From Hyphomicrobium facile (lineage in GTDB: Bacteria > Pseudomonadota > Alphaproteobacteria > Rhizobiales > Hyphomicrobiaceae), in NCBI RefSeq assembly GCF_900116175.1, contig NZ_FPCH01000002.1, forward strand, positions 1,240,001 to 1,304,000: a DNA stretch of 64,000 nucleotides. Reading direction: 5' to 3'. A program made the position numbers and the translations under genes. A model generated the notes under the pieces. That model was not told the DNA's origin, did no database searches, and worked only from the letters and a program-made list of their open reading frames with translations. How positions within the stretch are numbered: position 1 is the stretch's first letter; each line of letters begins with the position of its first letter. This document shows, piece after piece, positions 43,289 through 53,127 of this stretch.

Positions 43289-44716
43289 TCAGCCGCGATC
43301 GGGTGCGGCCAGGACCGGTTGGAGTGCTGCGGGCGACGCCGACTTCATGCCGGTCGGCTTGCCGACGATCGTGACGACGAGATCATCCGGCTTCAGCAGC
43401 CTCGCGGAGACCCGCTTGGCGTCCTCGACGGTCACCGCGTTGATCAGCTTGTTGCGGTTTTCGACGTAGTCCGGGCCGAAGCCTTCCTGCATCAGCCCCA
43501 AGAGTTGAGAGGCGATCTTCGAGTTCGTGTCGAAGCGCAACGCGTACGAGCCGGTGAGATAATCCTTGGCCGCCTGGAGATCCTCCTTGCTCGGACCATT
43601 CTCGGCCATCTTCTTCAACTCGTTGCGGATGATGGTGAGGCTCTCGCCCATCGACGCGTTCTTCGTCGCGACACTGCCGACGAGAATGGACGTCTGCTGG
43701 TAGGGCTGGACGTAGGTGTAGACGGAATAAGCAAGTCCGCGTTTCTCGCGCACCTCTTCCATCAGCTTGGCGGAGAAGCCGCCGCCGCCGAGGATGTGAT
43801 TGACGACGAATGCCGTGATGAAGTCCGGATCCTTGCGCGGCATGGCGCCGAGCCCGAACACTGCGACCGACTGCGGCACGCCCATCTCGACGATCTTCTG
43901 GTTTCCGCCCTTCACAGGCTCCGTCTGTGCGACGGGGAAGAGATCGGCTTTCGCCGGCAGGGGCCCGAAGACATCGTCAATGAGCTTGCCGAGTTCGGCG
44001 GCCGTGATGTCGCCAACGGCGACGATCTTCAGGTTGTCGCGCGCAAATGTCCGCTTGTGATAATCGAGGAGATCGTCACGCGTGATTTTCGCGACGGAGT
44101 CTACCGTGCCGTTCGACGGGCGCGCGTAGGGATGTCCGGCGAAGGCTTGCGCGTACCATTCGCGCATCGCGACCTTCTCGGGGTCCTTGTCGGCGTAGAT
44201 CAGGTTGGCTGTCAGCTGCTGGCGGATGCGCTCAATAGCGTCGGTGTCGAAGCGCGGCTTCTGGACCGAAAGCTTCAGGAGCTCGACAGCCTTGTCGCGG
44301 TTCGCCGATAGCGTCTCGAACGATCCGTAGAGCGAGTCCTTGCTGTCGTCGTAGCTCATGCGCATGGCGATATCTTCCATGCGCTCCTGATATTCCTGGG
44401 ATTTGATGTCGCCAGCGCCCTCATCCATCATCGCGGTGAGGAAGTTGGCGAGGCCGGGCTTGCCCGGCGGGTCCTGGCTGTTGCCGCCGTCGAAGGCATA
44501 CCGCAGAGAAATCAGCGGAACGCTGTGCTCTTCGACGAGCCAGGCTTCGATTCCACCGGGGGATTTTATCTGCTGTATGTTCATTGCGGCTGCTTGGTGA
44601 CTGACGGATGCGGTGAACAACAAAGCCAGAGCGGGAAGAGCCAAGGCTATGTTGGGGCGGACTGCCTTGCGAACAAGCGCAGCCGCCGCACGATAAGAAC
44701 CTATCATCAATGTCAC
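43289..44716 (-). CDS. M16-family protein lacking the zinc motif
   Basis: This 475-residue exported protein (hydrophobic segment about 23-44, cleavage near HQAAA) has the M16 fold but no HxxEH. The equivalent region reads GKPGLANFLTAMMDEGAG. The second-half substrate-binding GGGGFSAKLMEEVREKRGLAYSVY is intact. In such pairs one subunit is catalytic and the other shapes the chamber. It starts with a GTG overlapping the stop of the active partner (GTGA), which supports a heterodimer in the periplasm. Confidence 0.9.
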   Translation of the reverse strand: MTLMIGSYRAAAALVRKAVRPNIALALPALALLFTASVSHQAAAMNIQQIKSPGGIEAWLVEEHSVPLISLRYAFDGGNSQDPPGKPGLANFLTAMMDEGAGDIKSQEYQERMEDIAMRMSYDDSKDSLYGSFETLSANRDKAVELLKLSVQKPRFDTDAIERIRQQLTANLIYADKDPEKVAMREWYAQAFAGHPYARPSNGTVDSVAKITRDDLLDYHKRTFARDNLKIVAVGDITAAELGKLIDDVFGPLPAKADLFPVAQTEPVKGGNQKIVEMGVPQSVAVFGLGAMPRKDPDFITAFVVNHILGGGGFSAKLMEEVREKRGLAYSVYTYVQPYQQTSILVGSVATKNASMGESLTIIRNELKKMAENGPSKEDLQAAKDYLTGSYALRFDTNSKIASQLLGLMQEGFGPDYVENRNKLINAVTVEDAKRVSARLLKPDDLVVTIVGKPTGMKSASPAALQPVLAAPDRG

Positions 44717-46128
44717 CTCAATTCGCCGGACGGTGATGGGGCGGAAAGATCTTCGACTTGCGCTACACCCGACTGATCGGGAACGAGATAACCAGTAACG
44801 GAATCATTGGGATCGAGATATTTGGCGGCGACCTTCTTGACGTCGTTCGCCGTCACCTTCGAGATATTGGCGGGCCAAGCCTCGACGTCCGCTACAGTGC
44901 GGCCGACGGCGAGATTCCAACCGTAGCGGCGCGCCAGCGTCGCCTGGTTGTCGCTATCGTAGACGTAGTCGGCCAGATAGCTGTTCTTGGCGCGGGTCAA
45001 TTCCTGTTCCGTCACGCCGTTCTTCACGATGTCGGCCAGAACCTCGTCGGAGGCAGCCTCGACCTTCTCGAGCGGCACGCCGTCGGCTGCGACCGCGTAG
45101 AGCGAGATCGTTCCGCCATCGAGGCCGTAGCCGGAGAAGTCGCCACCGGCGCTCGAGGCGAGCTTCGATTCGACGACGAGCTTCTTGTAGAGGCGGCTCG
45201 TCGATCCGGAACCGGCGATCTTCATCAGGATATCGAGCGCTTCGGCTTCGCCGGGCTTGGCCGTGACGTAGCTCGGCGCCTGATAGTAGCGCTGGAACGA
45301 ATAGTTGCCGGCGCGGGGATCCTTCAGCGTCAACCGGCGCGCCACGAGCTGCGGCGGGTCGGCCGGACGGTTACGAGTGGTGGTAACGGTCGGGTTCGAA
45401 GGAATCTTGCCGTACGTTTCGTCGGCGAGCTTCTTCACTTCATCGACTGTCACATCGCCCGATACGACGAGAATGGCGTTATTCGGCGCATAGTAGTGCT
45501 TGTAGAAATCGAGCGCGTTCTGGCGCGAGAGCTTTGCCATCTCGTGGTACCAGCCGATCACCGGCTTGCCGTACGGATGGTTCAGGTAGAGCGCCGCATT
45601 CATCTGCTCATCGAGGATTGATGACGGGTTGTTCTCGATGCGCGAACGGCGTTCCTCGAGAATGACGTCGCGCTCGGTCAGAACTTCCTTCTCGTCGAGA
45701 CGAAGATTGACCATGCGGTCGGCTTCCATCTCCATCATCTTGCCGAGGCGGTCCTTGGCGACGCGCTGAAAGTACGCCGTCGCATCGTTGCCGGTGAAGG
45801 CGTTGTCCTGGCCACCGAGCCGGCCGACGATCTTGGAGAACTCGCCGACGGGAATCTTGTCGGTCGACTTGAACATCAGATGCTCAAGGAAATGCGCGAT
45901 GCCGGAGGTTCCGCGCACCTCGTCGGCCGCGCCAACCCTGTACCAGACCATGTGGGTCACGACGGGCGACCGGTGATCGGGAATGACGACGACATCCATG
46001 CCGTTCGACAGTTTGAACTCGGCGGCGCGGGTGGCGCCGTCGGCGGCGTGAGCTTGTGGATTCACTGCGAGCATGAGCACTGCCAATGAGGTTAAGAGGC
46101 TAGACCGGAAGCACGTCGCGAGACGCAT
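44713..46128 (-). CDS. M16-family zinc peptidase, catalytic partner
   Basis: The 471-residue protein has a signal peptide ending near AHA (about residue 28) and the inverted zinc motif HFLEH at 79-83 with Glu82 as base; the third ligand is expected in the VLTERDVILEERRS helix. M16 enzymes are chamber-forming metallopeptidases that cut peptides. It is immediately followed by the zinc-less partner. Substrates are unknown, though clearing signal peptides or small secreted peptides would be reasonable. Confidence 0.93.
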   Translation of the reverse strand: MRLATCFRSSLLTSLAVLMLAVNPQAHAADGATRAAEFKLSNGMDVVVIPDHRSPVVTHMVWYRVGAADEVRGTSGIAHFLEHLMFKSTDKIPVGEFSKIVGRLGGQDNAFTGNDATAYFQRVAKDRLGKMMEMEADRMVNLRLDEKEVLTERDVILEERRSRIENNPSSILDEQMNAALYLNHPYGKPVIGWYHEMAKLSRQNALDFYKHYYAPNNAILVVSGDVTVDEVKKLADETYGKIPSNPTVTTTRNRPADPPQLVARRLTLKDPRAGNYSFQRYYQAPSYVTAKPGEAEALDILMKIAGSGSTSRLYKKLVVESKLASSAGGDFSGYGLDGGTISLYAVAADGVPLEKVEAASDEVLADIVKNGVTEQELTRAKNSYLADYVYDSDNQATLARRYGWNLAVGRTVADVEAWPANISKVTANDVKKVAAKYLDPNDSVTGYLVPDQSGVAQVEDLSAPSPSGELR

Positions 46129-46379
46129 TATGGCGTTCCTTCGAACCGTAAACGATAAAGCGCAGCGTGGCGTTTTTCATCCTAAACCGAACCCGATTGC
46201 CGGGGGATTACTTTAGCTAAATGGAATAGGACGCCCGCGTGCGAAATGTCCCGCCAATGAGCGGCAGTTAGTGAATGAAAGTCAAATGACAAGGCGTTCA
46301 TCTGCGGCCGTTAACATGCGGCGCAATCAGCACTTTTGTGCGACGGAAAAGATTTCGTTATGGGGCCGTTGAGCCGAAT

Positions 46380-46856
46380 TCACTGAGCTTGGGAATCGTC
46401 GTCGGAGTCGTCGGCATTGGTCGAGCCGGTCGTCCATTTCTTGACGGCGTTGAAGACCGACGGTTTGCAAGAGCCGAGCGGGCCCGAGGCAGAATCGGCT
46501 GTGCCATCGCCGCGGAACTGCGCTTCTTCATAGTTTTTCTTGCAGTACTCAGCCTGCTGTCTCTCGAGATCAGCCTGCGACACCTTCAGCTTTTTGTCTG
46601 GATCTTGAATCTCGGCGAGCGAGGGCTGCTCAACCTTGCCGCTGCCGGGCGGCGGTAATGCTTCGAGACCGGGGGGCACCACCAGCGGCTGGCGGGCCGC
46701 CATCTTGGGATCGCCCTTGGGGCCGCTGTCGCCATTCAAGCCCATGGCGTCGAAGACTTTGCCATTCAGCTGAACGCCATCAAAACCGCCGCAGCCTGCC
46801 AAGAACAGCGAGGCCATGACGCAAAGACCGATTTTTCGACCCAATTTCAACGACAT
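46380..46856 (-). CDS. Outer-membrane lipoprotein, BamF/DUF3035-like
   Basis: The 158-residue product has a lipoprotein signal with lipobox LAGC (Cys22). A segment RQPLVVPPGLEALPPPG (about residues 55-71) resembles the DUF3035 motif of BamF, an alphaproteobacterial accessory of the outer-membrane barrel assembly machine. Two cysteines further on may pair, and the tail is acidic. It lies 62 bases after lspA, which processes such lipoproteins. The family assignment rests on a short motif and the neighbourhood. Confidence 0.72.
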   Translation of the reverse strand: MSLKLGRKIGLCVMASLFLAGCGGFDGVQLNGKVFDAMGLNGDSGPKGDPKMAARQPLVVPPGLEALPPPGSGKVEQPSLAEIQDPDKKLKVSQADLERQQAEYCKKNYEEAQFRGDGTADSASGPLGSCKPSVFNAVKKWTTGSTNADDSDDDSQAQ

Positions 46857-46918
46857 GCTTATTTGCTCGTGCCTTGAACCGACACGCCCCCGAGCCCGGA
46901 TAAGCCGACTTTACGGCG

Positions 46919-47428
46919 CTAATGCGACTCGCCCCTGAAGGATTCATACAACAGGCCAATGACGCCAGCAACGATGGCCACATCGGCAATGTTGAAGACG
47001 TACCAATGGAAGCCGTAGGCGTGGAGCGAAAAGAAATCGGCGACGCCCCCAATGCGCAGCCGGTCGATAGCGTTGCCGATGGCGCCGCCGATGATCAAGC
47101 CGAGGCTGATCGCCATGAGCCGGCTTCCCTGCGACCAGTTGAGCCACAGCCAGAGGCCGGCGCTCGCCACGATCGCGAAGGCAACCAACAGATATTGGCC
47201 CTCGCGGCTTTCCTGATTGAACAGCGAATAGCTGACGCCGATGTTCTTCACGAAGACGAGGTCGAGAAAGGGCGTGACGACGACGCGTCCCTTCGCCTCG
47301 ATGCCGTAGACGTCCAGCATCCAGAACTTGTGCGCCTGGTCGACGGCGATCGTCGCGAGCGCGATGGTGAGTGCGAGCGCTGCCCATCTGCTCCAGATGA
47401 GGCGTCGCGTTTCGGCCAGCTCGCTCAT
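46919..47428 (-). CDS. lspA: Lipoprotein signal peptidase
   Basis: LspA cleaves lipoprotein signal peptides in the inner membrane. The 169 residues form four transmembrane helices; catalytic Asp residues lie in [19 protein letters not shown] and FNIADVAI. The ATG at 47428 overlaps the ileS stop by four bases. The ileS-lspA pairing is common in bacteria. A frame open further upstream is internal to ileS. Confidence 0.96.
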   Translation of the reverse strand: MSELAETRRLIWSRWAALALTIALATIAVDQAHKFWMLDVYGIEAKGRVVVTPFLDLVFVKNIGVSYSLFNQESREGQYLLVAFAIVASAGLWLWLNWSQGSRLMAISLGLIIGGAIGNAIDRLRIGGVADFFSLHAYGFHWYVFNIADVAIVAGVIGLLYESFRGESH

Positions 47429-50400
47429 GCCGTTACCCCGGAATCGATTTCGCGCATTGCGGCCGCATCGCGCGCCGACAGGTCGGGATAATCGGCGTCC
47501 GAGCCGACGTCCTTGGTGATGCGCCACGACCGCGCGCACTTCCTGCCTTCCGCGCGTTTGACGACGACGCCGACGCCCGGCTCGTTCGGAACCGTAAACG
47601 CACCTTCCGGCGCTGGTTTGTCGGAGATCGCAATATCCGACGTGATGCAGACTTCCGCCATGTCGACACCGTCGAGGCCCGCCATCAGATCGGGATCGGT
47701 GACGTAGACCTCGGGCGCTGCTTCGAGCGAGGAACCGATCTTCTTTTCGGCGCGGGCGATTTCGAGAGCGCCCGTTACGACGCTTCTGACTTCGCGCACG
47801 CGATCCCACTTGGCAGCGAGATTATCGTCTCTCCATTCGCGCGGGATCTTCGGGAAGGGGGCGAGATGCACGCTTTCCGCTTCATCCGGCCGGTAGAGCA
47901 ACCAAGCTTCTTCCGCCGTGAACGACAGGATCGGCGCGAGCCAGCGGATCAGCGTATCGCAAAGCTTATCGATGACGGTGAGCGCCGCCTTTCGCTTCAT
48001 GCTCGACGGCGCTTCGCAATAGAGCGCGTCCTTCCGGATGTCGAAATAGAACGCCGACAGCTCGGTGTTCATGAACTGCGACAGCAGGCCGACGATCTTG
48101 CGATAGTCGTAATGCTCGTAGGCTTTGCGGATTTCGTGATCGAGCTCGGCGAGACGATGCAGCATCAGCCGCTCGAGTTCGAACGGCTTCATATCCTTCA
48201 GGCTAACGGCATCCTCGGGCTTGAAATGCGCGAGCGCGCCGAGCATCCAGCGCAGCGTATTCCTCAGCTTGCGGTAGGTCTCGGAGAACGTCTTCAGGAT
48301 TTCGCCGCCGATGCGGAGATCATCCGAATAATCCGATGCCGCAACCCAGAGCCGCAGTATGTCGGCGCCGGACTTCGCCATCACGTCTTGCGGCGCGACG
48401 ACGTTGCCGAGCGACTTCGACATCTTCTGTCCCTTCTCGTCGAGGACGAAGCCGTGAGTCACCACGATGTCGTAGGGCGCTTCTCCGCGCGTGCCGCAGC
48501 TTTCGAGAAGCGACGAGTGGAACCAGCCGCGATGCTGATCCGAACCTTCGAGGTACATGACCCGGTCCTGGCCGCCGTCGCGTTTGCGCTTCAAGCCTTT
48601 GAAGCCGGGGAAGGCCGTCGGGTCTTCCAGCGTGAAGGCGTGCGTCGAACCTGAATCGAACCAGACGTCGAGCACGTCTTTGACCTGCTCCCACTTCTTG
48701 AGGTCTTTCGCGGGGACGAAGCTTTTGAGGAAGCGTTCCTTCGCGCCCTCCTCGAACCAGACGTCGGCTCCCTTTTCGGCGAATGCCTTCTCGATGCGGG
48801 CGGACAGCTCTTCCGATTTCTCGAAGTCCGGTCCAGGGATGACCTGATCGGTTTCGATATTGCGGAAGACGGTGATCGGCACGCCCCAGGCGCGCTGCCG
48901 GGACACGACCCAATCGGGCCGGTTCTCGATCATGCCGTTGATGCGGTTCTCACCCGCTTCAGGCACCCACTTGACGCGCTTGATTTCATCCAGCGAGATC
49001 TGGCGAAGGGTGGGGGCGTTATGGCCCCTTTTGATTGCGTCAGGCGACTCTCCTTCGGAGAGCCGGCCGCCCGACGCGAGGGGTTTATCCATCGCGATGA
49101 ACCACTGCGGCGTGTTGCGGAAGATGACCGGCTTCTTCGAACGCCACGAGTGCGGATACTGATGCTTCAGGCGGCCGCGCGCGATGATGTTGCCGTTTTC
49201 GGCAAGCGCCTTGATGACGGCGTCGTTGGCGTCGCCTTTGTCGCCGTTCTCCTTCAGCACGCGCTTGCCTTCGAAGCCGGGCGCTGCCTTCGTCATGACG
49301 CCGTCGGCGTCGACGGTGAACGGCACGGTCGTGTCGATGTCCTGATCGCGCAGCGCTTTCTGGTTCTTCATCCAGATGATGTAGTCGTCGGCGCCGTGGC
49401 CGGGCGCGGTGTGGACGAAGCCCGTACCCGTATCGTCAGTCACGTGATCGCCGTCGAGCAGCGGAACGTCGAATGCGTATCCGAGATCGCGCAGCGGATG
49501 CTCGCAGACGAGATGACGAAGCTCGAAATTGGAGACAGTCTCGCGCTTTTCGTAAGCTTCGACCTTCGCCGCCTTCATGACGTCGGCGGCGAGCTTGTCG
49601 GCGAGGATGTAGCGATCGCCCTTCTTCGCCCAATTGTTTTCCGGCGCTTCCGTGACCTCGTAGAGGCCATACTCGATGCGCGACGAGAAGCTGATCGCGC
49701 GGTTGCCCGGGATCGTCCAGGGAGTCGTCGTCCAGATGACGACTGAGGCTCCGAGCAAATTCTCCGGCGTCACCTCGGGATGGATCTCGGGCGGCGTTTC
49801 GGCCGCGGCATAGTCCTCGGCCTGCGACAGCGGCTTTGCCGGGAACTTCACCCAGATCATGTCGGACTGATAGTCCTGGTATTCGACCTCGGCTTCGGCG
49901 AGCGCGGTCTTTTCGACGACGCTCCACATCACGGGCTTCGAACCGCGATAAAGCTGGCCCGACGCTGCAAACTTCATCAGCTCGCGGGCGATGATGCTTT
50001 CGGCGCGGTAGTCCATCGTCGAGTACGGCCGCTCCCAGTCGCCGACGACGCCCAGGCGCTTGAACTCATCGCGTTGGATGTTCAGCCAGTGAGCGGCAAA
50101 CTTCCGGCATTCGTCGCGGAAGGCGTTGATGGCGACGGGATCGGAGAAGTTCGGCTTTTCCTTGCCCTTGGCGCGATACTGCTCCTCGATTTTCCATTCG
50201 ATCGGCAGGCCGTGGCAATCCCAGCCCGGCACGTAGTTGGAATCGTGGCCGAGCATCTGCTGGGATTTGACGACCAAGTCCTTCAGGATCTTGTTCAGCG
50301 CGTGGCCGATGTGGATGTTGCCGTTGGCGTAGGGCGGCCCATCGTGCAGCGTGAACTTCACACGGCCTTTGGATTGTGAGCGGAGCTTTTCATAGAGGCC

Positions 50401-50571
50401 GATCTCGTCCCAGCGCTTAAGGAGCTTCGGCTCCAATTCCGGCAAACCGGCGCGCATCGGGAATTCGGTTGCGGGCAGGAACAGCGTCTTGCTCCAGTCG
50501 CGGCCGCCCTCGGCTGCCGGGGCTTCAGTTGCAGCGCCTGCCTTGCCGGCAGCCTTTGCGTCTTTCGACAT
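47425..50571 (-). CDS. ileS: Isoleucyl-tRNA synthetase with a palindrome-encoded insertion
   Basis: IleRS charges tRNA-Ile and edits valine. The 1048-residue protein has the HIGH motif in [14 protein letters not shown], the CP1 editing domain, KMSKS in [11 protein letters not shown], and a C-terminal anticodon-binding region; it lacks the usual zinc-ribbon end and instead ends EIDSGVTA. Unusually, after IAMDKPL there are about 20 extra residues ([18 protein letters not shown]) before [17 protein letters not shown] resumes, and they are encoded by a palindromic repeat. The start at 50571 (MSKDAKAAG) is preferred over an upstream in-frame codon. It is coupled to lspA. Confidence 0.94.
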   Translation of the reverse strand: MSKDAKAAGKAGAATEAPAAEGGRDWSKTLFLPATEFPMRAGLPELEPKLLKRWDEIGLYEKLRSQSKGRVKFTLHDGPPYANGNIHIGHALNKILKDLVVKSQQMLGHDSNYVPGWDCHGLPIEWKIEEQYRAKGKEKPNFSDPVAINAFRDECRKFAAHWLNIQRDEFKRLGVVGDWERPYSTMDYRAESIIARELMKFAASGQLYRGSKPVMWSVVEKTALAEAEVEYQDYQSDMIWVKFPAKPLSQAEDYAAAETPPEIHPEVTPENLLGASVVIWTTTPWTIPGNRAISFSSRIEYGLYEVTEAPENNWAKKGDRYILADKLAADVMKAAKVEAYEKRETVSNFELRHLVCEHPLRDLGYAFDVPLLDGDHVTDDTGTGFVHTAPGHGADDYIIWMKNQKALRDQDIDTTVPFTVDADGVMTKAAPGFEGKRVLKENGDKGDANDAVIKALAENGNIIARGRLKHQYPHSWRSKKPVIFRNTPQWFIAMDKPLASGGRLSEGESPDAIKRGHNAPTLRQISLDEIKRVKWVPEAGENRINGMIENRPDWVVSRQRAWGVPITVFRNIETDQVIPGPDFEKSEELSARIEKAFAEKGADVWFEEGAKERFLKSFVPAKDLKKWEQVKDVLDVWFDSGSTHAFTLEDPTAFPGFKGLKRKRDGGQDRVMYLEGSDQHRGWFHSSLLESCGTRGEAPYDIVVTHGFVLDEKGQKMSKSLGNVVAPQDVMAKSGADILRLWVAASDYSDDLRIGGEILKTFSETYRKLRNTLRWMLGALAHFKPEDAVSLKDMKPFELERLMLHRLAELDHEIRKAYEHYDYRKIVGLLSQFMNTELSAFYFDIRKDALYCEAPSSMKRKAALTVIDKLCDTLIRWLAPILSFTAEEAWLLYRPDEAESVHLAPFPKIPREWRDDNLAAKWDRVREVRSVVTGALEIARAEKKIGSSLEAAPEVYVTDPDLMAGLDGVDMAEVCITSDIAISDKPAPEGAFTVPNEPGVGVVVKRAEGRKCARSWRITKDVGSDADYPDLSARDAAAMREIDSGVTA
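49037..49077. repeat. Palindromic element inside ileS
   Basis: Outer stem GCGTC/GACGC, middle GGCG/CGCC and inner CTCTCC/GGAGAG with a TTC loop. It shares GGCGACTC and GAGCCGGCCGCC with the intergenic element at 35069-35107. It is read through in frame as part of IleRS. Confidence 0.75.
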
Positions 50572-50740
50572 CGGGTAAACTTTCAATTCCAAAAGAAAAT
50601 CAGCGCGGGTTCTAGCAACTGCGCTGCGGCTTAGCAAAGGCGGCGGGATACCGGCCTCTTTCGTATGGGTAATCCGGCGCAAGTTGGCACGGTGACTGAT
50701 TATTCAGTTCCGGTCGGTCGCCCATCCGAAGATGACGAAT

Positions 50741-51667
50741 TCAGGCCTTCGCCAGAACCGCCTGCACCTTGGCGATATCTTCGTCCATCTGCGCGACGAG
50801 TTCCTCGACCGAGCGGAATTTGCGGTCGCCGCGAATGAAGTCGATGAATTCGACCTCCATTTCGCGGCCGTAGAGGTCGCCGCTGAAATCGAACAGGTAA
50901 ACTTCGAGGACGGGCATTCCGTCATCGAACGTCGGGCGGGTGCCGAGATAGGCTGCCGCGTCGTGGGGAATGCCGTCGAAATACGCCCGGACCGCATATA
51001 TGCCGTGGCCGAGCGTCGTGCCTTTCGGCATCGGCAGGTTGGCGGTCGGATAGCCCATGTCCGTTCCACGCTTGGCGCCGCCGACCACCCGGCCCGCGAC
51101 GCGCCAGGGGGAGCCGAGCACGTGGGCTGCGCCCTTCACATCGCCCTGGGCGAGATAGAGCCTTACGGCGGACGATGAAAACGGTTCGCCTGCTTCCGCG
51201 ATCGGGGGCATGACGGTCACTCCAAAACCAAGTTCTTCGCCGGCGCGCACCATCAGCTCGGGATTGCCGCCGCGGTTATGGCCGAAATAGAAATCGTAGC
51301 CGATGACGACGTGAACGACGCCAAGCCCCGCGACGAGAACACGCTCGATGAAATGTTCGGCGGTGAGCGCTGCGAGTTCGGCGTTGAAGGGTTCGACGAC
51401 GGCAATGTCGACGCCGAGCGCCTCGAGCAGGACGAGCTTCCGTTTCAACGGGGTCAGACGGAAGTGCGCCTCGTTCGGCTGGAAGAACTCGCGCGGATGG
51501 GGTTCGAACACCATCACGGATGATGGCGCCTTGACTTTCCGCGCTTGCGCCTTCGCCTCAGCGATCAGCGCGCGATGCCCACGATGAACGCCATCGAAAT
51601 TTCCGATGGCGATGGCGGAGCCGCGAAACTCCGGCGAAACATGCTTGTGACCATGAATGACGTGCAT
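50741..51667 (-). CDS. ribF: Bifunctional riboflavin kinase/FMN adenylyltransferase
   Basis: RibF makes FMN and then FAD from riboflavin. The 308-residue protein has an N-terminal nucleotidyltransferase domain (AIGNFDGVHRGHRALI, then VIGYDFYFGHNRGG) and a C-terminal flavokinase domain with KRGTDMGYPTANLPMP. The order ribF-ileS-lspA is common; here 170 bases separate ribF from ileS. It follows the MaoC gene by 48 bases. Confidence 0.96.
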   Translation of the reverse strand: MHVIHGHKHVSPEFRGSAIAIGNFDGVHRGHRALIAEAKAQARKVKAPSSVMVFEPHPREFFQPNEAHFRLTPLKRKLVLLEALGVDIAVVEPFNAELAALTAEHFIERVLVAGLGVVHVVIGYDFYFGHNRGGNPELMVRAGEELGFGVTVMPPIAEAGEPFSSSAVRLYLAQGDVKGAAHVLGSPWRVAGRVVGGAKRGTDMGYPTANLPMPKGTTLGHGIYAVRAYFDGIPHDAAAYLGTRPTFDDGMPVLEVYLFDFSGDLYGREMEVEFIDFIRGDRKFRSVEELVAQMDEDIAKVQAVLAKA

Positions 51668-51715
51668 GTCTGGCGCGGCTTCGCCGGTCTCCGAGATCTG
51701 CGAACGTACCTACGA

Positions 51716-52153
51716 TTATCGCGGCCGGGGGGGAACCATCAGCACCGCTTCGCCCGTCAAGACCGGTTTGCCGGCGACAGTGCAGAGGCACTCGAACCGG
51801 GCCCGCTTCTTGTCGGGTATCAGCTCAACGAGCTTGACGAGGGTTTCAACGCGATCGTCGATCTTGACCGGGCCTTTGAAGAACAGCGACTGAGACACGT
51901 AAATAGCGCCGGGGCCAGGAAGTTTCATTCCGAAGATGGCCGAGATGTAGCCAGCGGAAAGAATGCCGTGAGCGATACGCTCCTTGAAGATCGTTTTGGC
52001 AGCGTACTCGGCATCGAGATGTACGGGGTTGTAGTCACCCGACAGGGCTGCGTAGGCGACGATATCCGCCTCGCCCACGATCCTCGACATCGAGGCTTCC
52101 TGCCCGACCTCTAAATCCTCGAAATATTTTGTCCGGCCGGCGGTTGCGAGCAT
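51716..52153 (-). CDS. MaoC-like (R)-specific enoyl-CoA hydratase
   Basis: The 145-residue protein is a single hot-dog domain. Catalytic Asp40 and His45 appear in YAALSGDYNPVHLD, and IAHGILSAGYISAIFG follows. PhaJ-type enzymes of this form hydrate crotonyl-CoA to (R)-3-hydroxyacyl-CoA, which can feed PHA; phaZ at 60 kb shows PHA turnover occurs in this organism. The ATG at 52153 is preceded by AGGGA; 19 in-frame upstream codons are unlike the family. It lies 48 bases upstream of ribF. Confidence 0.85.
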   Translation of the reverse strand: MLATAGRTKYFEDLEVGQEASMSRIVGEADIVAYAALSGDYNPVHLDAEYAAKTIFKERIAHGILSAGYISAIFGMKLPGPGAIYVSQSLFFKGPVKIDDRVETLVKLVELIPDKKRARFECLCTVAGKPVLTGEAVLMVPPRPR

Positions 52154-52316
52154 TAAGCGTCCCTGCACGTTATGGCCCGATCCACGAACGGGCTTTTTTT
52201 GGGGGGACATTAACCCGTCATAAACACAGGCCGCAACCGCGGCGCTGCCGATCTGGCTGCGGCCTTGTTGCAGCTGCCGTGGCTTTGAGCCTTGCGTGAC
52301 GGCCTGCTGAAGCGTT

Positions 52317-52337
52317 ATAAAGGGGTATTCCCTTTAT
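52317..52337. promoter_or_regulatory. Perfect inverted repeat upstream of the DUF1013 gene
   Basis: ATAAAGGG (52317-52324) and CCCTTTAT (52330-52337) form an eight-base dyad with a GTATT spacer, 55 bases upstream of the DUF1013 start in the divergent promoter region. It may be an operator. A hairpin in the leader RNA is another reading. Confidence 0.5.
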
Positions 52338-52392
52338 TTACCGTTTTACTGGCTTTCGCTGACCCCCGGCGAAAGACCGAAAGAGGACACCC

Positions 52393-53127
52393 ATGAGCGA
52401 CCGCCGCCCCCTTATGCCGAAAGCCACCGCCGTTTGGCTGGTGGAAAACACGGCGCTCTCATTTGACCAGATTGCCGAGTTCTGCGGTCTCCATCCGCTC
52501 GAGGTCAAGGGTATTGCCGATGGCGAGGTTGCACAGGGCATCAAAGGCATGGACCCCGTCACGAACGGGCAGCTGACGCGCGAAGAGATTGCGCGGGCCG
52601 AGAAGGACGGGAAGTACAAACTCCACCTCGCGGAAAGCAAGGTGCAGCTGCCGCCGCTTCCGCAGACGCGCAAGGGTCCGCGCTACACGCCCGTCTCTCG
52701 CCGTCACGACCGGCCGAACGCGGTGCTGTGGATTCTTCGCAACCATCCGGAACTCAAGGACAGCCAAATCATGCGCCTCGTCGGCACGACCAAGCCGACG
52801 ATCGCTCAAATCCGTGACAGGACGCATTGGAACTCGGCGCAGCTGACGCCTCAGGACCCGGTGACGCTCGGGCTCTGCTCGCAGGTCGACCTCGATGCCG
52901 AGGTGAAGAAGGCTGCCCGCCGCACGGGCGGCGACCGCAAGGAGGCAGGCGACGAGGAGAAGGCCGGAACGCTGCTCCCGACGTCGGAGACCACCGCGCG
53001 TGCCGAGATCCTGACGCCGAAGGGCCCGGCAGAGGCTGCCGAGGAAACACCGGAGCAAGAGCAGGCGCGCGTTCTCGCGAAGCTCAAGGGCATGACGCCC
53101 AAGGAAGAGGCTCAGGAGGACGAGTAA
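52393..53127 (+). CDS. DUF1013 protein, putative transcription-associated factor
   Basis: This 244-residue protein matches DUF1013, conserved across alphaproteobacteria. Residues 10-60 form a helix-turn-helix-like unit (KATAVWLVENTALSFDQIAEFCGLHPLEVKGIADGEV) and a second such region is near 115-150 (ILRNHPELKDSQIMRLVGTTKPTIAQIRDRTHWNS). The last 80 residues are acidic and low in complexity. The domains suggest DNA or RNA polymerase contact. The ATG follows GAGGACACCC. The end overlaps the convergent SulP gene by 16 bases. Confidence 0.88.
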   Translation: MSDRRPLMPKATAVWLVENTALSFDQIAEFCGLHPLEVKGIADGEVAQGIKGMDPVTNGQLTREEIARAEKDGKYKLHLAESKVQLPPLPQTRKGPRYTPVSRRHDRPNAVLWILRNHPELKDSQIMRLVGTTKPTIAQIRDRTHWNSAQLTPQDPVTLGLCSQVDLDAEVKKAARRTGGDRKEAGDEEKAGTLLPTSETTARAEILTPKGPAEAAEETPEQEQARVLAKLKGMTPKEEAQEDE

